The notes under the pieces were generated by a model, which had not been told where the DNA came from, did not search any database, and saw only the letters and a list, made by a program, of their open reading frames with translations. Position numbers and translations under genes: made by a program. A stretch of 64,000 bases of DNA. Origin: Burkholderiales bacterium. GTDB lineage: Bacteria; Pseudomonadota; Gammaproteobacteria; Burkholderiales; SG8-41. The stretch covers positions 186,001 to 250,000 of the forward strand of contig JAUXYA010000005.1 in the NCBI GenBank assembly GCA_030684405.1, given 5' to 3'. Numbering within the stretch: the first letter of the stretch is position 1; each line of letters opens with the position of its first letter. Shown here in pieces: positions 33,515-44,953 of the stretch.

Positions 33515-34009
33515 ATGTCCGAATATCACATCCGTCCGACCCTGCACTTCGTCTACCGCCACCCGGCGCATTTCATCGCTTTTGGCGGTGGCGTTGGTTT
33601 ATCACCGGCGGCACCGGGCACTTTTGGCACGCTGCTGGCGCTGCCGCTGTTCCATGTATTGTCCCCCCTGCTCGATCCCTGGAGTTTTCTGGCGCTGGTG
33701 GTTGCGCTGTTCTGGCTCGGTGTCTGGGCTTCGGCGGTGACCGGGCGTGCGCTGGGCGTCGCCGACCACGGCGGCATGGTGTGGGACGAGACGGTAGCCT
33801 TCCTGCTGGTGCTGTTCTTCGTGCCGGCGACCGGTTACTGGCAGGCCTTCGCCTTCCTTGCCTTCCGTCTGTTCGACATCTTCAAGCCGCCGCCCATTCG
33901 TTACTATGACCGTGTGCTGAAGAACGGCTTTGGTGTGATGTGGGACGACCTGCTGGCGGCGTGCTATACGCTGCTGGTAATCGCGGCGGCTTACGCATGG
34001 CTCGGTTAA
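33515..34009 (+). CDS. pgpA: Phosphatidylglycerophosphatase A
   Basis: Membrane enzyme that removes the phosphate from phosphatidylglycerophosphate to make phosphatidylglycerol. 164 aa with several hydrophobic helices. SPAAPGTFGTLLALP, VWDETVAFLLV and FRLFDIFKPPPIRYYDR are the conserved PgpA blocks with their acidic residues. The ATG at 33515 is preferred to a TTG at 33500. It usually follows thiL directly; here the exported methyltransferase and the toxin remnant separate them. Confidence 0.95.
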   Translation: MSEYHIRPTLHFVYRHPAHFIAFGGGVGLSPAAPGTFGTLLALPLFHVLSPLLDPWSFLALVVALFWLGVWASAVTGRALGVADHGGMVWDETVAFLLVLFFVPATGYWQAFAFLAFRLFDIFKPPPIRYYDRVLKNGFGVMWDDLLAACYTLLVIAAAYAWLG

Positions 34010-34025
34010 CACGAAGGGGGTGATG

Positions 34026-34535
34026 ATGCCGGACAAGGTCCTGTATGAACTGGCAGCAAAGCTTGGCGCTGCGCTGAAGGCTCAGTGCCTGATGCTGGCG
34101 ACCGCGGAAACCTGCACCGGCGGCTGGGTGGCGCAGGCGGTGACTGCGGTGCCGGGCAGTTCGCAGTGGTTCGAGCGCGGTTTCGTGGCCTATACCTATA
34201 TTTCCAAGCGCGAGATGCTCGGCGTCAGTCAGGACACGCTGGGTGCGCATGGTGCGGTATCGGAGCCGGTAGTGCGCGAAATGGTTGCCGGCGCGCTCGC
34301 CAACAGCCATGCGCAGGTCGCGGTGGCGGTCAGCGGTACCGCGGGTCCCGGCGGCGGCACGCCGCAAAAGCCGGTGGGCACCGTGTGTCTCGCCTGGGGC
34401 GTCAAGAACGGCGAGCCAAGAAGCGCGACGCTGCATATTTCCGGTGACCGCGAGGCGGTGCGGCGGGCTGCGGTGCAGGCCGCTCTAGAGGGTGTTTTGA
34501 AGTTGCTTCCGGCGACAGTAAGTGAAAATAACTAG
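34026..34535 (+). CDS. pncC: Nicotinamide-nucleotide amidohydrolase PncC (CinA C-terminal domain)
   Basis: Deamidates nicotinamide mononucleotide to nicotinic acid mononucleotide, recycling the product of NAD-dependent DNA ligase. About 169 aa with the CinA C-domain blocks LATAETCTGGWVAQAVT, GSSQWFERGFVAYT and VSGTAGPGGGTPQKPVGTV. It is the stand-alone form, without the N-terminal MoeA-like half. Two ATGs (34023, 34026) follow AAGGGGG; the second has better spacing. It precedes recA. Confidence 0.93.
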   Translation: MPDKVLYELAAKLGAALKAQCLMLATAETCTGGWVAQAVTAVPGSSQWFERGFVAYTYISKREMLGVSQDTLGAHGAVSEPVVREMVAGALANSHAQVAVAVSGTAGPGGGTPQKPVGTVCLAWGVKNGEPRSATLHISGDREAVRRAAVQAALEGVLKLLPATVSENN

Positions 34536-34582
34536 TTGTTTTTAAAAGATATTTATAATATTAACTGGCTTTTTTAACACTA

Positions 34583-34598
34583 CTGTATAAATAACCAG
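34583..34598 (+). promoter_or_regulatory. LexA box of recA
   Basis: CTGTATAAATAACCAG matches the LexA consensus CTGT-N8-ACAG with one mismatch (CCAG for ACAG). It lies ~20 bp upstream of a perfect -10 box TATAAT at 34618-34623, so LexA would block polymerase at recA. Confidence 0.8.
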
Positions 34599-34681
34599 CA
34601 AATCGCCGCAAGATGTGTATAATGCGTGCCATCAGCTGAGTTGCAGCACACCGGACAACCCAGGACAAAGAAGAGGACATC

Positions 34682-35758
34682 ATGGACGAAAACAAAAGCA
34701 AGGCACTCGCGGCGGCACTGTCGCAAATCGAAAAACAATTCGGCAAAGGCTCGGTCATGCGCATGGGCGAGGCCGACATTGCGCGGGACATCCAGGCGGT
34801 ATCGACGGGCTCGCTGGGCCTCGACATCGGGCTGGGCATCGGCGGCCTGCCGCGTGGACGAGTGGTTGAAATTTACGGTCCGGAATCCTCGGGTAAAACC
34901 ACTCTGACACTGTCGGTGATCGCGCAGATGCAGAAGCTCGGCGGTTCGGCGGCGTTCATTGATGCTGAACACGCACTCGATCCGCAATACGCCGGCAAGC
35001 TGGGCGTCAAGGTGGATGAACTGATCATCTCCCAGCCCGACAACGGCGAGCAGGCGCTGGAGATCGCCGACATGCTGGTGCGTTCCGGTTCGGTTGATGT
35101 GGTGGTGATCGACTCGGTGGCGGCACTGGTGCCGCGCGCCGAGATCGAAGGCGAGATGGGCGAGCCGCAGATGGGCCTGCAGGCGCGGCTGATGTCGCAG
35201 GCGCTGCGCAAGCTGACTGCCAACATCAAGCGTTCAAACACGCTGGTGATTTTCATCAACCAGATCCGCATGAAGATCGGTGTCATGTTCGGCAATCCGG
35301 AAACCACCACCGGCGGCAACGCGCTGAAGTTCTACGCCTCGGTGCGCATCGACATCCGTCGCATTGGTTCGATCAAGAAGGGCGAGGAAGTCATCGGTTC
35401 CGAGACCCGCGCCAAGATCGTCAAGAACAAGGTGGCGCCACCGTTCCGCCAGGCCGAGTTCGACATTCTCTACGGCGAGGGCATTTCCCGCGAGGGCGAG
35501 ATCATCGAGCTCGGCGTCGCCCACAACATTATTGAAAAGTCCGGCGCCTGGTACTCGTATGGCAAGGACCGCATCGGTCAGGGCAAGGACAACACCCGCG
35601 ACTGGCTGCGCGAGAACCCGAAAATCGCCGACGAGATCGAAGCCAAAATCCGCGCGGTGCTGGGCATCAACGGTGGCCCGCAGGTGAAGAAGGAGAAGGC
35701 GACGCTGGAAGTCGTCGAATCCGATCCGGCCGCGCGCAAAAAGGCGTCGGGACAGTAA
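34682..35758 (+). CDS. recA: Recombinase RecA
   Basis: ATP-dependent DNA strand-exchange protein and co-protease for LexA. 358 aa with Walker A GPESSGKT at residues 66-73, [15 protein letters not shown], and the MAW-like region and DNA loops [13 protein letters not shown] and [13 protein letters not shown] intact. SD GAGGA precedes the ATG. It is followed by recX and alaS, and SOS control is indicated by the LexA box upstream. Confidence 0.98.
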   Translation: MDENKSKALAAALSQIEKQFGKGSVMRMGEADIARDIQAVSTGSLGLDIGLGIGGLPRGRVVEIYGPESSGKTTLTLSVIAQMQKLGGSAAFIDAEHALDPQYAGKLGVKVDELIISQPDNGEQALEIADMLVRSGSVDVVVIDSVAALVPRAEIEGEMGEPQMGLQARLMSQALRKLTANIKRSNTLVIFINQIRMKIGVMFGNPETTTGGNALKFYASVRIDIRRIGSIKKGEEVIGSETRAKIVKNKVAPPFRQAEFDILYGEGISREGEIIELGVAHNIIEKSGAWYSYGKDRIGQGKDNTRDWLRENPKIADEIEAKIRAVLGINGGPQVKKEKATLEVVESDPAARKKASGQ

Positions 35759-35776
35759 TCCGGCTCGACAGGCGGC

Positions 35777-36232
35777 ATGCCCGCCAAAGAACCCAGTCTC
35801 AGGGCACGCGCACTTAGGCACTTGGCGCGGCGCGAGCATACCCGCCACGAACTGGCGCTCAAGCTCGCGCCGCACGCTGAGTCTGAAACCGAAGTGGCGC
35901 AGATCCTGGATGACTTTACGCAGCGCGGCTGGTTGTCGGAGCAACGCGCCGCCGAGCAGATCGTGCATGCGCGGATCCGCCGCTACGGGCCGGTGCGCAT
36001 CCGTCGCGATCTGGAAGCGAAGGGCGTTTCGGTGGAAGCCGCCACTGCCGTGCTGGCTACGTTGAAGGAAGGTGAACTGGAGGCGGCGCGCGCGGTGTGG
36101 AAAAGGAAATTCCACGCCCCACCGGCAAATGCGGCGGAGCGGGCGAAGCAGACGAGATTCCTGCTCGGCCGCGGTTTCGGGAGTGAGGTGATCGTGAAAC
36201 TGTTCCGGGGTGTAGGCGACTTTGATGAATAA
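35777..36232 (+). CDS. recX: Regulatory protein RecX
   Basis: Binds RecA filaments and limits their growth. A 151-aa three-helix-repeat protein with the conserved LRHLARREHTRHELALKL, FTQRGWLSEQRAAEQIV and KGVSVEAATAVLATL blocks. It lies 18 bp after recA on the same strand, so it is probably made by readthrough of the recA terminator region. Confidence 0.94.
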   Translation: MPAKEPSLRARALRHLARREHTRHELALKLAPHAESETEVAQILDDFTQRGWLSEQRAAEQIVHARIRRYGPVRIRRDLEAKGVSVEAATAVLATLKEGELEAARAVWKRKFHAPPANAAERAKQTRFLLGRGFGSEVIVKLFRGVGDFDE

Positions 36233-36242
36233 GGCGAACGAA

Positions 36243-36455
36243 ATGACCAGAGACCATGATGCCTTTGTGTTTTATTCCGCACTGGTGATTGCCGTGCTGA
36301 CCTTGTTCATCGGGCACGAGACAATGCCTGATACGACGGCATCGGCTGCATCCCCTGCTGCGCAGGCCGTTCCTGCCCGGGACAATGCCGCCCAGCAGCA
36401 GGTTCGTGGCAGCGGGCAGTCGCGGGTGCTTGCGGCCTCGCACCAAACCTACTGA
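36243..36455 (+). CDS. Small single-pass membrane protein
   Basis: 70 aa. One hydrophobic helix at residues ~6-22 (AFVFYSALVIAVLTLFIG) is followed by an Ala/Gln-rich, probably periplasmic tail. The ATG at 36243 with AAGGCGAA upstream lies 10 bp past recX. The family is unknown. The gene sits between recX and alaS and looks real by codon use, but a short ORF like this may be spurious. Confidence 0.5.
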   Translation: MTRDHDAFVFYSALVIAVLTLFIGHETMPDTTASAASPAAQAVPARDNAAQQQVRGSGQSRVLAASHQTY

Positions 36456-36569
36456 AAGCTGAACGCTGGCAGTATCCCCGGGTGTCTGCGGTAGCCGGGG
36501 TGGCGCGCGAGAAGCTGCGCTGTGGCGGTTGATGCAGTAAAACTGGTTTAAAATCTGCGCCTTACGTAA

Positions 36570-39194
<2,625 letters not shown>

Positions 39195-39236
39195 GGCCCA
39201 CCGGGGTATGGTGGCAGCGCTTGCGGCGGGACATGG

Positions 39237-40622
39237 TCAGAACGGCAGCGCGGCGTCAGCTTTGACGGCGGTCAGCGCGCGGCGGAAATCTTCCTGGATA
39301 CGCTTCAGCGCCGAAGCATTGTCGGCCTCGAAACGCAGCACGATGATTGGCGTGGTGTTTGAAGGCCGCGCGAGCCCGAAGCCGTCTTCGTATTCGACGC
39401 GCAGGCCGTCGATGGTGATGATGTCACGCGCACCTTCGAAGCGCGCGGTTTCCTGCAGTCTTTCCATCAGCGTGTAGTTCTCGCCTTCGCGCAGCGGCCA
39501 CTGCAGTTCCGGCGTGCTGAGCGAGTCCGGCAAGGCTTCGAGCACGGCTGAGGGGTCATCGCTGCGGCTGAGGATTTCCAGCAGCCGGGCACCGGCATAC
39601 ATCCCGTCATCAAAACCGTACCAGCGTTCCTTGAAGAAGATGTGTCCGCTCATTTCCCCCGCGAGTGGTGCGCCGCTTTCCTTGAGTTTCTGCTTGATGA
39701 AGGAGTGCCCGGTTTTCCACAGCAAGGGCTTGCCGCCATGCTGGCGGATCCAGCCGAACAGGTGGCGTGTGCACTTGACGTCGAAAATCACTTCGGCGCC
39801 GGGCACGCGCGACAGCACGTCTGCGGCGAACAGCATCAGCTGGCGGTCGGGGTAGATGATTTTTCCGGACTTCGTGACCACGCCGAGGCGATCGCCGTCC
39901 CCGTCGAAGGCGAGGCCGATCTCGGCATCCCCCATTTTCAGTGCGGAGATCAGGTCTTCGAGATTGTGCGGCTGCGAGGGATCGGGGTGGTGGTTGGGGA
40001 AGGTGCCGTCCACTTCGCAGAACAACTCCTCGACGGCGCAGCCGAGGCTGCGGTAGAGCTCCGGTGCGGTAGCGCCTGCCACGCCGTTGCCGCAGTCCAC
40101 GGCAATGCGCATCGGGCGCGCGAGTTTGATCGAACCGGTGATGCGTTCGAGATAGGCGTTGCGGATGTCGTGGCTGCGGAGGCTGCCGCTGCCGGCAGCA
40201 AGGTCGTTGTCAGCGATGCGCGTGCGCAGCGCCTGGATGGCCTCGCCGGCAAGGGTATCTCCGGCAAGCATCATCTTCAGCCCGTTGTACTGTGGCGGAT
40301 TGTGCGATCCGGTGACCATGACGCCAGACAGCGTGCCCAGTTCGTGGGCGGCGTAATAAAGCATCGGCGTTGCGACCTGGCCGACATCGATGACATCGAC
40401 ACCGCTGGCCTGCAAACCGCGCGCCAGAGCGGCGGCGAGCGCCGGGCCTGACAGCCGGCCGTCGCGGCCGATCACCACGGTGTTACGGCTGCGCGCCAGC
40501 GCTTTGCTGCCGATGGCGCGGCCGATGGTTTCGACGCCGGCTTCGGTCAGGGTGTCGCCGACGATGCCGCGAATGTCATAGGCCTTGAATATGGAAGCGG
40601 GAGGGGGTGCCGATGAGGTCAT
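39237..40622 (-). CDS. Phosphomannomutase/phosphoglucomutase (AlgC/ManB type)
   Basis: Interconverts hexose 1- and 6-phosphates for nucleotide-sugar and exopolysaccharide synthesis. 461 aa with four domains. The phosphoserine is Ser106 in TGSHNPPQYNG, the metal-binding loop is AFDGDGDRLG, the sugar loop is GEMSGHIFF, and phosphate binding is at RPSNTTPIIVLRFE. It converges with alaS, 42 bp apart. Both mannose and glucose activity are likely from the PMM/PGM family. Confidence 0.93.
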   Translation of the reverse strand: MTSSAPPPASIFKAYDIRGIVGDTLTEAGVETIGRAIGSKALARSRNTVVIGRDGRLSGPALAAALARGLQASGVDVIDVGQVATPMLYYAAHELGTLSGVMVTGSHNPPQYNGLKMMLAGDTLAGEAIQALRTRIADNDLAAGSGSLRSHDIRNAYLERITGSIKLARPMRIAVDCGNGVAGATAPELYRSLGCAVEELFCEVDGTFPNHHPDPSQPHNLEDLISALKMGDAEIGLAFDGDGDRLGVVTKSGKIIYPDRQLMLFAADVLSRVPGAEVIFDVKCTRHLFGWIRQHGGKPLLWKTGHSFIKQKLKESGAPLAGEMSGHIFFKERWYGFDDGMYAGARLLEILSRSDDPSAVLEALPDSLSTPELQWPLREGENYTLMERLQETARFEGARDIITIDGLRVEYEDGFGLARPSNTTPIIVLRFEADNASALKRIQEDFRRALTAVKADAALPF

Positions 40623-40658
40623 AAAAATATCAATAAAAACAAATAGTTGCGTATTTTA

Positions 40659-41633
40659 TCATTCGCGGATGAAGAATTCGAGAACGCTGCGCGGCAGCCA
40701 GGCAAGCGTGCCGCTGGTATCGGGGAAGCCGACATGGCCGCCTTCGTCGGGGAACACTGCGCTGACCGCGGCCGCGAGCTCATGCGCTGCCGGCAGTGCT
40801 GCGGCCGGCAGGAAAGGATCATTGCGTGCGTTGAGCAACAGAGTCTGTACGCTAATGCACACAAGCAATGGCTTGCTGCTGGAGCGGGTGTAGTAGTCGT
40901 CGACATCGCGAAAACCGTGCAGTGGCGCTGTGACAAGATCGTCGAACTCGCGCAGCGTGCGCGCTGCCCGCAGGCGGGCGCTGTCGAAAATCCCGGGATA
41001 GGTTTGCAGCTTGGCGAAGGACTTGCGTTTCATCGAGGCGAGGAAGTGCCTGGTGTAGGCAAGGTTGAAACCGCGCTCGAGAGCAGCGGCGGCGGCATGC
41101 AGATCCACCGGAGCAGAAATGCAGGCGGCGCGCCGCAGGATGCCGGCGGCGGCTGGACCCAGTTCTCCCAGCCATTTAAGCAGTGCGTTGCCGCCCAGCG
41201 AGATTCCGGCTGCGAACAGCGGGGCGGCATGCTGTTCGCGCAGGCGGCGCAGGATCCAGTCGATCTCCATGCTGTCGCCGGAATGGTAAGCACGGGGCAG
41301 GCGGTTGATTTCGCCACTGCAGCCGCGGAAATGCACGACTACGCCGCGCCAGCCGTGCGCGCTGGCAGCGTGCATCAGCGCCCGCGCGTAGTGGCTGTTC
41401 GAGCTGCCTTCAAGTCCGTGGAACAGCACCAGCAGCTGGCTTCCCTCGTTCCGCAATCGGCGATCCTGAGGTTCGCTCCAGTCCAGGTCGATGAAGTCGC
41501 CGTCCGGAGTATCCCAGCGCTCGCGACGGTAGGCGACGGCGGGCACCGGCGCCAGCAGCGCCGGATACAGGGTTTGCAGGTTGCCGCCGGGGAGCCATCC
41601 GGGTGCGCGGTATGCGGAATGAGGTTCGGGCAT
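40659..41633 (-). CDS. YheT-family alpha/beta hydrolase
   Basis: 324-aa esterase-like protein. PGWLPGGNLQTLYPAL is the UPF0017/YheT N-terminal signature, FHGLEGSSNSHYAR marks the oxyanion region, and the nucleophile is in AAGISLGGNALLKWLG. LNARNDPFLP and GGHVGF hold the acid and the His, so the triad is complete. Substrate unknown. It lies 36 bp upstream of the mutase on the same strand. Confidence 0.88.
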   Translation of the reverse strand: MPEPHSAYRAPGWLPGGNLQTLYPALLAPVPAVAYRRERWDTPDGDFIDLDWSEPQDRRLRNEGSQLLVLFHGLEGSSNSHYARALMHAASAHGWRGVVVHFRGCSGEINRLPRAYHSGDSMEIDWILRRLREQHAAPLFAAGISLGGNALLKWLGELGPAAAGILRRAACISAPVDLHAAAAALERGFNLAYTRHFLASMKRKSFAKLQTYPGIFDSARLRAARTLREFDDLVTAPLHGFRDVDDYYTRSSSKPLLVCISVQTLLLNARNDPFLPAAALPAAHELAAAVSAVFPDEGGHVGFPDTSGTLAWLPRSVLEFFIRE

Positions 41634-41727
41634 TTTCCGATGGTACGCGGTTTACGCCGGCTGTACCGGCATGCCACAATCGCGGGGCCCTACCGGCCAA
41701 CGACAAACAGAACAGGGAGAAAGAATC

Positions 41728-42072
41728 ATGGACGATCCCGTAGCACAGACCCCGAGCAATGACGACCGCAACCTCGCGATGCTGGCCCACTTGCTGGGCA
41801 TAGTTTCCGGATTCATCGGCGCGCTGATCATCTGGCTGATCAAGAAAGACCAATCGGCGTTCATCGACGAGCAAGGCAAGGAGGCGCTGAATTTCCAGAT
41901 CACGATGCTGCTCGCATTTGTCGTGGCTGGCATCCTGATGGTGATCCTGATCGGCGCCCTGCTGATGCCCCTGCTGTTGATTGCCAACCTGGTGTTCTGC
42001 ATTCTCGCTGCGCTGGCGGTTTCCAAGGGCGAACATTACCGTTATCCCTTTGCGATCCGTTTGCTGAAGTAG
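41728..42072 (+). CDS. DUF4870 membrane protein
   Basis: 114 aa with three hydrophobic segments: LAMLAHLLGIVSGFIGALII, then NFQITMLLAFVVAG and ALLMPLLLIANLVFCILAAL. The DEQGKEALNFQ motif between helices 1 and 2 is the DUF4870/Tic20-like signature. Function is unknown. The ATG at 41728 follows AGGGAGAA. A GC-rich hairpin with a long T-run follows the stop. Confidence 0.87.
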   Translation: MDDPVAQTPSNDDRNLAMLAHLLGIVSGFIGALIIWLIKKDQSAFIDEQGKEALNFQITMLLAFVVAGILMVILIGALLMPLLLIANLVFCILAALAVSKGEHYRYPFAIRLLK

Positions 42073-42088
42073 GCCTTTCAATCCGAAA

Positions 42089-42117
42089 GAAGGGGCCCCC
42101 GGGGGGACCTTTTTTTG
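42089..42117 (+). terminator. Terminator after the DUF4870 gene
   Basis: AAGG...CCTT outer pairs enclose a run of C and G that can pair further, followed by a run of T from 42110. The stem is imperfect but very GC-rich. Confidence 0.65.
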
Positions 42118-42157
42118 TGTATCGACCTGCCCTGTGCCCTATTGATGTCGTTCCAAT

Positions 42158-42186
42158 AAAAAACGCCCGATGCACTGCATCGGGCG
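42158..42186 (-). terminator. Terminator of the desaturase gene
   Basis: An 11-bp perfect inverted repeat CGCCCGATGCA (42164-42174) / TGCATCGGGCG (42176-42186). A six-A run at 42158-42163 becomes a T-run on the minus strand, ~90 bp past the desaturase stop. Confidence 0.8.
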
Positions 42187-42278
42187 TCTCGACTGTCGCA
42201 GTCACAATCGGCTGACCACCGCCCCTAAAATTTCAGGACGAGTCAGGCACTTTGCCTTCAGGCACAGTGCCTCGTGCT

Positions 42279-43439
42279 TCAGGCGTAGCAGCGCAGCTGG
42301 CGGGAGAACTGCTGCAGGGCTTCGATGCCGCTGGCTTCGGCGCGGTGGCACCAGTCCTCGAGCTGCTTGACGAGTTGTTCCTTGGAAGCAGTGGAACGCT
42401 GCCACAGTTGCGCGAGTTCGTCGCGCATGGTGTAGACCGTGGCCAGGACGCTGCTGTGTCGAATCACCGCTTCGCGCTGTTCCAGTTCGGCGGGTGGCAG
42501 TGCGGCCTTGTCGATGTGCAGCCAGCGCTTGAGTTTGCTCATGTCGACGCCGGTGGCATGGCCCTTCAGGGTCTGCAGTTCGGCGGCGCAGGTCGCGCGC
42601 AGCGAAGCCGTGTATTTCGCCAGGACTTCGTAGCGGTGGGTGGCGATTGCCTGCAGCGTGGCGAGGTCGCAACGGGTCTTGGAGTTATCGAGAATCAGCT
42701 TCGGCGCAACCTTCTTCACCTTTGCGAGCCCCAGCATCTCGAGGATGCGGATATAGAGCCAGCCAATGTCGAACTCGTACCAGCGGCTCGACAGTTTTGC
42801 CGACGTGGCATAGGCGTGGTGGTTGTTGTGCAGTTCCTCGCCGCCAATCAGGATGCCCCAGGGGAAGACATTGGTGCTCGCGTCTTCGGGCTGGAAATTG
42901 CGGTAGCCCCAATAGTGGCCCACGCCATTTATGATGCCGGCTGCCATGAACGGGATCCACGCCATCTGAACTGCCCAGATGGTCAGGCCGATCGGTCCGA
43001 GCAGGAGGAGGTTCAGCACCAGCATCGAGCCGATGCCCCAGCGGTCATGGCTGTAGAGCTTGCGCTCGATCCAGTCGTCAGGAGTGCCGTAGCCGTAACG
43101 ATCCAGCGTGTCCTGGTTGCGACCTTCCTTGCGATAGAGTTCGGCACCTTGCAGCAACACCTTGCGCAGGCCGAAGATCTGCGGGCTGTGCGGATCCTCC
43201 ACGGTCTCGCACTTGGCGTGGTGTTTGCGGTGGATGGCCGTCCAGTGCTTGGTCAGCATACCGGTGGTCAACCACAGCCAGAAACGGAAAAAATGCGCCG
43301 GGATCGGGTGCAGGTCCAGTGCGCGGTGAGCGGAATGGCGATGCAGGTAAATCGTAACGGCAGCAATCGTGATGTGGGTGAGCACAAGTGCATAAACCAC
43401 GTAGCCCCACCACGGCAGATCCAGAACCCCTGTAATCAT
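42279..43439 (-). CDS. Membrane fatty acid (acyl-CoA/acyl-lipid) desaturase
   Basis: Di-iron enzyme that puts a double bond in a saturated acyl chain using O2 and electrons from a ferredoxin-type donor. 386 aa with hydrophobic hairpins. All three histidine boxes are present: HRHSAH (33-38), HRKHH (70-74) and HNNHH (204-208). This matches the Delta-9 type used for membrane fluidity. The ~120 C-terminal residues after the last helix form an unusual hydrophilic helical extension. SD GAGGAG precedes the ATG, and the AT-rich 145-bp region upstream should hold its promoter. Confidence 0.9.
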   Translation of the reverse strand: MITGVLDLPWWGYVVYALVLTHITIAAVTIYLHRHSAHRALDLHPIPAHFFRFWLWLTTGMLTKHWTAIHRKHHAKCETVEDPHSPQIFGLRKVLLQGAELYRKEGRNQDTLDRYGYGTPDDWIERKLYSHDRWGIGSMLVLNLLLLGPIGLTIWAVQMAWIPFMAAGIINGVGHYWGYRNFQPEDASTNVFPWGILIGGEELHNNHHAYATSAKLSSRWYEFDIGWLYIRILEMLGLAKVKKVAPKLILDNSKTRCDLATLQAIATHRYEVLAKYTASLRATCAAELQTLKGHATGVDMSKLKRWLHIDKAALPPAELEQREAVIRHSSVLATVYTMRDELAQLWQRSTASKEQLVKQLEDWCHRAEASGIEALQQFSRQLRCYA

Positions 43440-43585
43440 GTAACTCCTCGCTTTATAAGCGTTTTATCGCAACAACAATACTGATTGGACCGAGTGTACT
43501 GAAGAACGTTGCCCGGGTATAGCGGGAACCCCACATTAAACCAACAAAAATTTTGTAACCTTATGTTTTTATTAACTTAAATATC

Positions 43586-44884
43586 TTATTTTGGCTTGTG
43601 GTTTTGATCTCCCCCAACTATCCGTATTTCCCGCTGCGGGAAGGGAATTTCAATGCCTTTTTCGCGGAAGCTGCGCCAGATGACGTCATAGAGATCAGAG
43701 CGCAGTCCGCCGAGACCCTTGTCCGGATCGGCAACCCAGACCCCCAGTTCGAGGTTGATGCCGCTGTCGGCGAAGGCCAGGATCAGCGCGCCGGGCGGCG
43801 AATCCTTCAATACCCGCGGATGGGCGATGGCCGCGTCGACCATGATTTTTCGCGCGACATCGAGGTCCGTGGAGTACGCCACCTGAATTGGCAGTCCGAC
43901 GCGCACCTTGCGGTCCGAGAAGGAGTGGTTCAGCACCGTCGATGTGATGATGCTCTCGTTGGGAATGATCGCCTCAAGCCCGCCCAAGGTGCGCACGACA
44001 ATGTAGCGCGCGGTCATTTTGGTCAGTGTGCCGGTATGGTCACCGATGGTGACCAGATCACCGAGGCTGACCGAGCGATCCATCAGGATGATGAAGCCGC
44101 TGACGTAGTTGGCGGCGATTTTCTGCAGTCCGAAGCCGATGCCGACGCCGAGCATGCCGCCGAAGACCGAAAGCACCGTCAGATCGATGCCAACGGCCGG
44201 CAATGCGATCAGGAAAGCAGCCAGCAGCAGCAGGATCTGTGCGAGCTTCGAGAACATCACCCGCAGGTTTATTTGCATGGTGGTGGCGCGCATCAGCCGC
44301 GATTCGATCAGCCGACCCAGCCACATCGCCACCAGGATCGTGACGATGATCGACAGCGTGCCCTGCAGCACCAGCAGCAGTGAAAACTTCTGCTTGCCGA
44401 CTGTGAAGCCAATGTCGAGCAGCGCTTCGCGCACGTGGGGCCACAGCCCGCTCAGGTATATCGCGACCCCGATCCAGGCCACCCAGCTGATCCAGCGCTC
44501 CGAAGCGCGCAGCCAGGCGCTCGGCGCGAAGATGTGGCGCATGGCATAGATCGACATGCGAATCAGCGCCATCGCCAGCAGCAGGGCTGCAGCGACATTG
44601 AGGAGGTGGGTGCTGTGCCAGTAACGCAGCACGGTTTTGGCGACCAGCACCAGCAGCAGTGCCGACAACGGGAACATCAGCCGTTTCAGGCTGCCGACCC
44701 CGCGCGCCTGGGTGGCATTGACCGGAGTGTGGCCAAGCAGCCTGCGGTCGTAATGGCGCGACAGCAGCCAGCCAGCGGCGACGCAGGCGACCAGGGTGCC
44801 GACCTGCCAGAGCACGCTGACGCTCTGCAGATCGGCCCAGAGATCGAGCAGCAGGGCCTGGAATTCGGGGGAAGAGGACATCAA
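43586..44884 (-). CDS. MscS-family mechanosensitive channel
   Basis: 432-aa inner-membrane protein. Several N-terminal helices precede the pore-lining helix and beta domain signature (GVGIGFGLQKIAANYVSGFIIL, then MDRSVSLGDLVTIG), followed by the C-terminal cage. It is longer than E. coli MscS because of extra N-terminal helices, as in the YbdG/MscM-like group. It opens on membrane tension to release solutes. It precedes the desaturase on the same strand, ~145 bp away. Confidence 0.9.
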   Translation of the reverse strand: MMSSSPEFQALLLDLWADLQSVSVLWQVGTLVACVAAGWLLSRHYDRRLLGHTPVNATQARGVGSLKRLMFPLSALLLVLVAKTVLRYWHSTHLLNVAAALLLAMALIRMSIYAMRHIFAPSAWLRASERWISWVAWIGVAIYLSGLWPHVREALLDIGFTVGKQKFSLLLVLQGTLSIIVTILVAMWLGRLIESRLMRATTMQINLRVMFSKLAQILLLLAAFLIALPAVGIDLTVLSVFGGMLGVGIGFGLQKIAANYVSGFIILMDRSVSLGDLVTIGDHTGTLTKMTARYIVVRTLGGLEAIIPNESIITSTVLNHSFSDRKVRVGLPIQVAYSTDLDVARKIMVDAAIAHPRVLKDSPPGALILAFADSGINLELGVWVADPDKGLGGLRSDLYDVIWRSFREKGIEIPFPQREIRIVGGDQNHKPK

Positions 44885-44953
44885 TGCGCCTGGATTTTTT
44901 GTGCGTCCGCTGGCGATGCGGTGAGCGTCATCTTATCACGGGCTTCACCGGCC

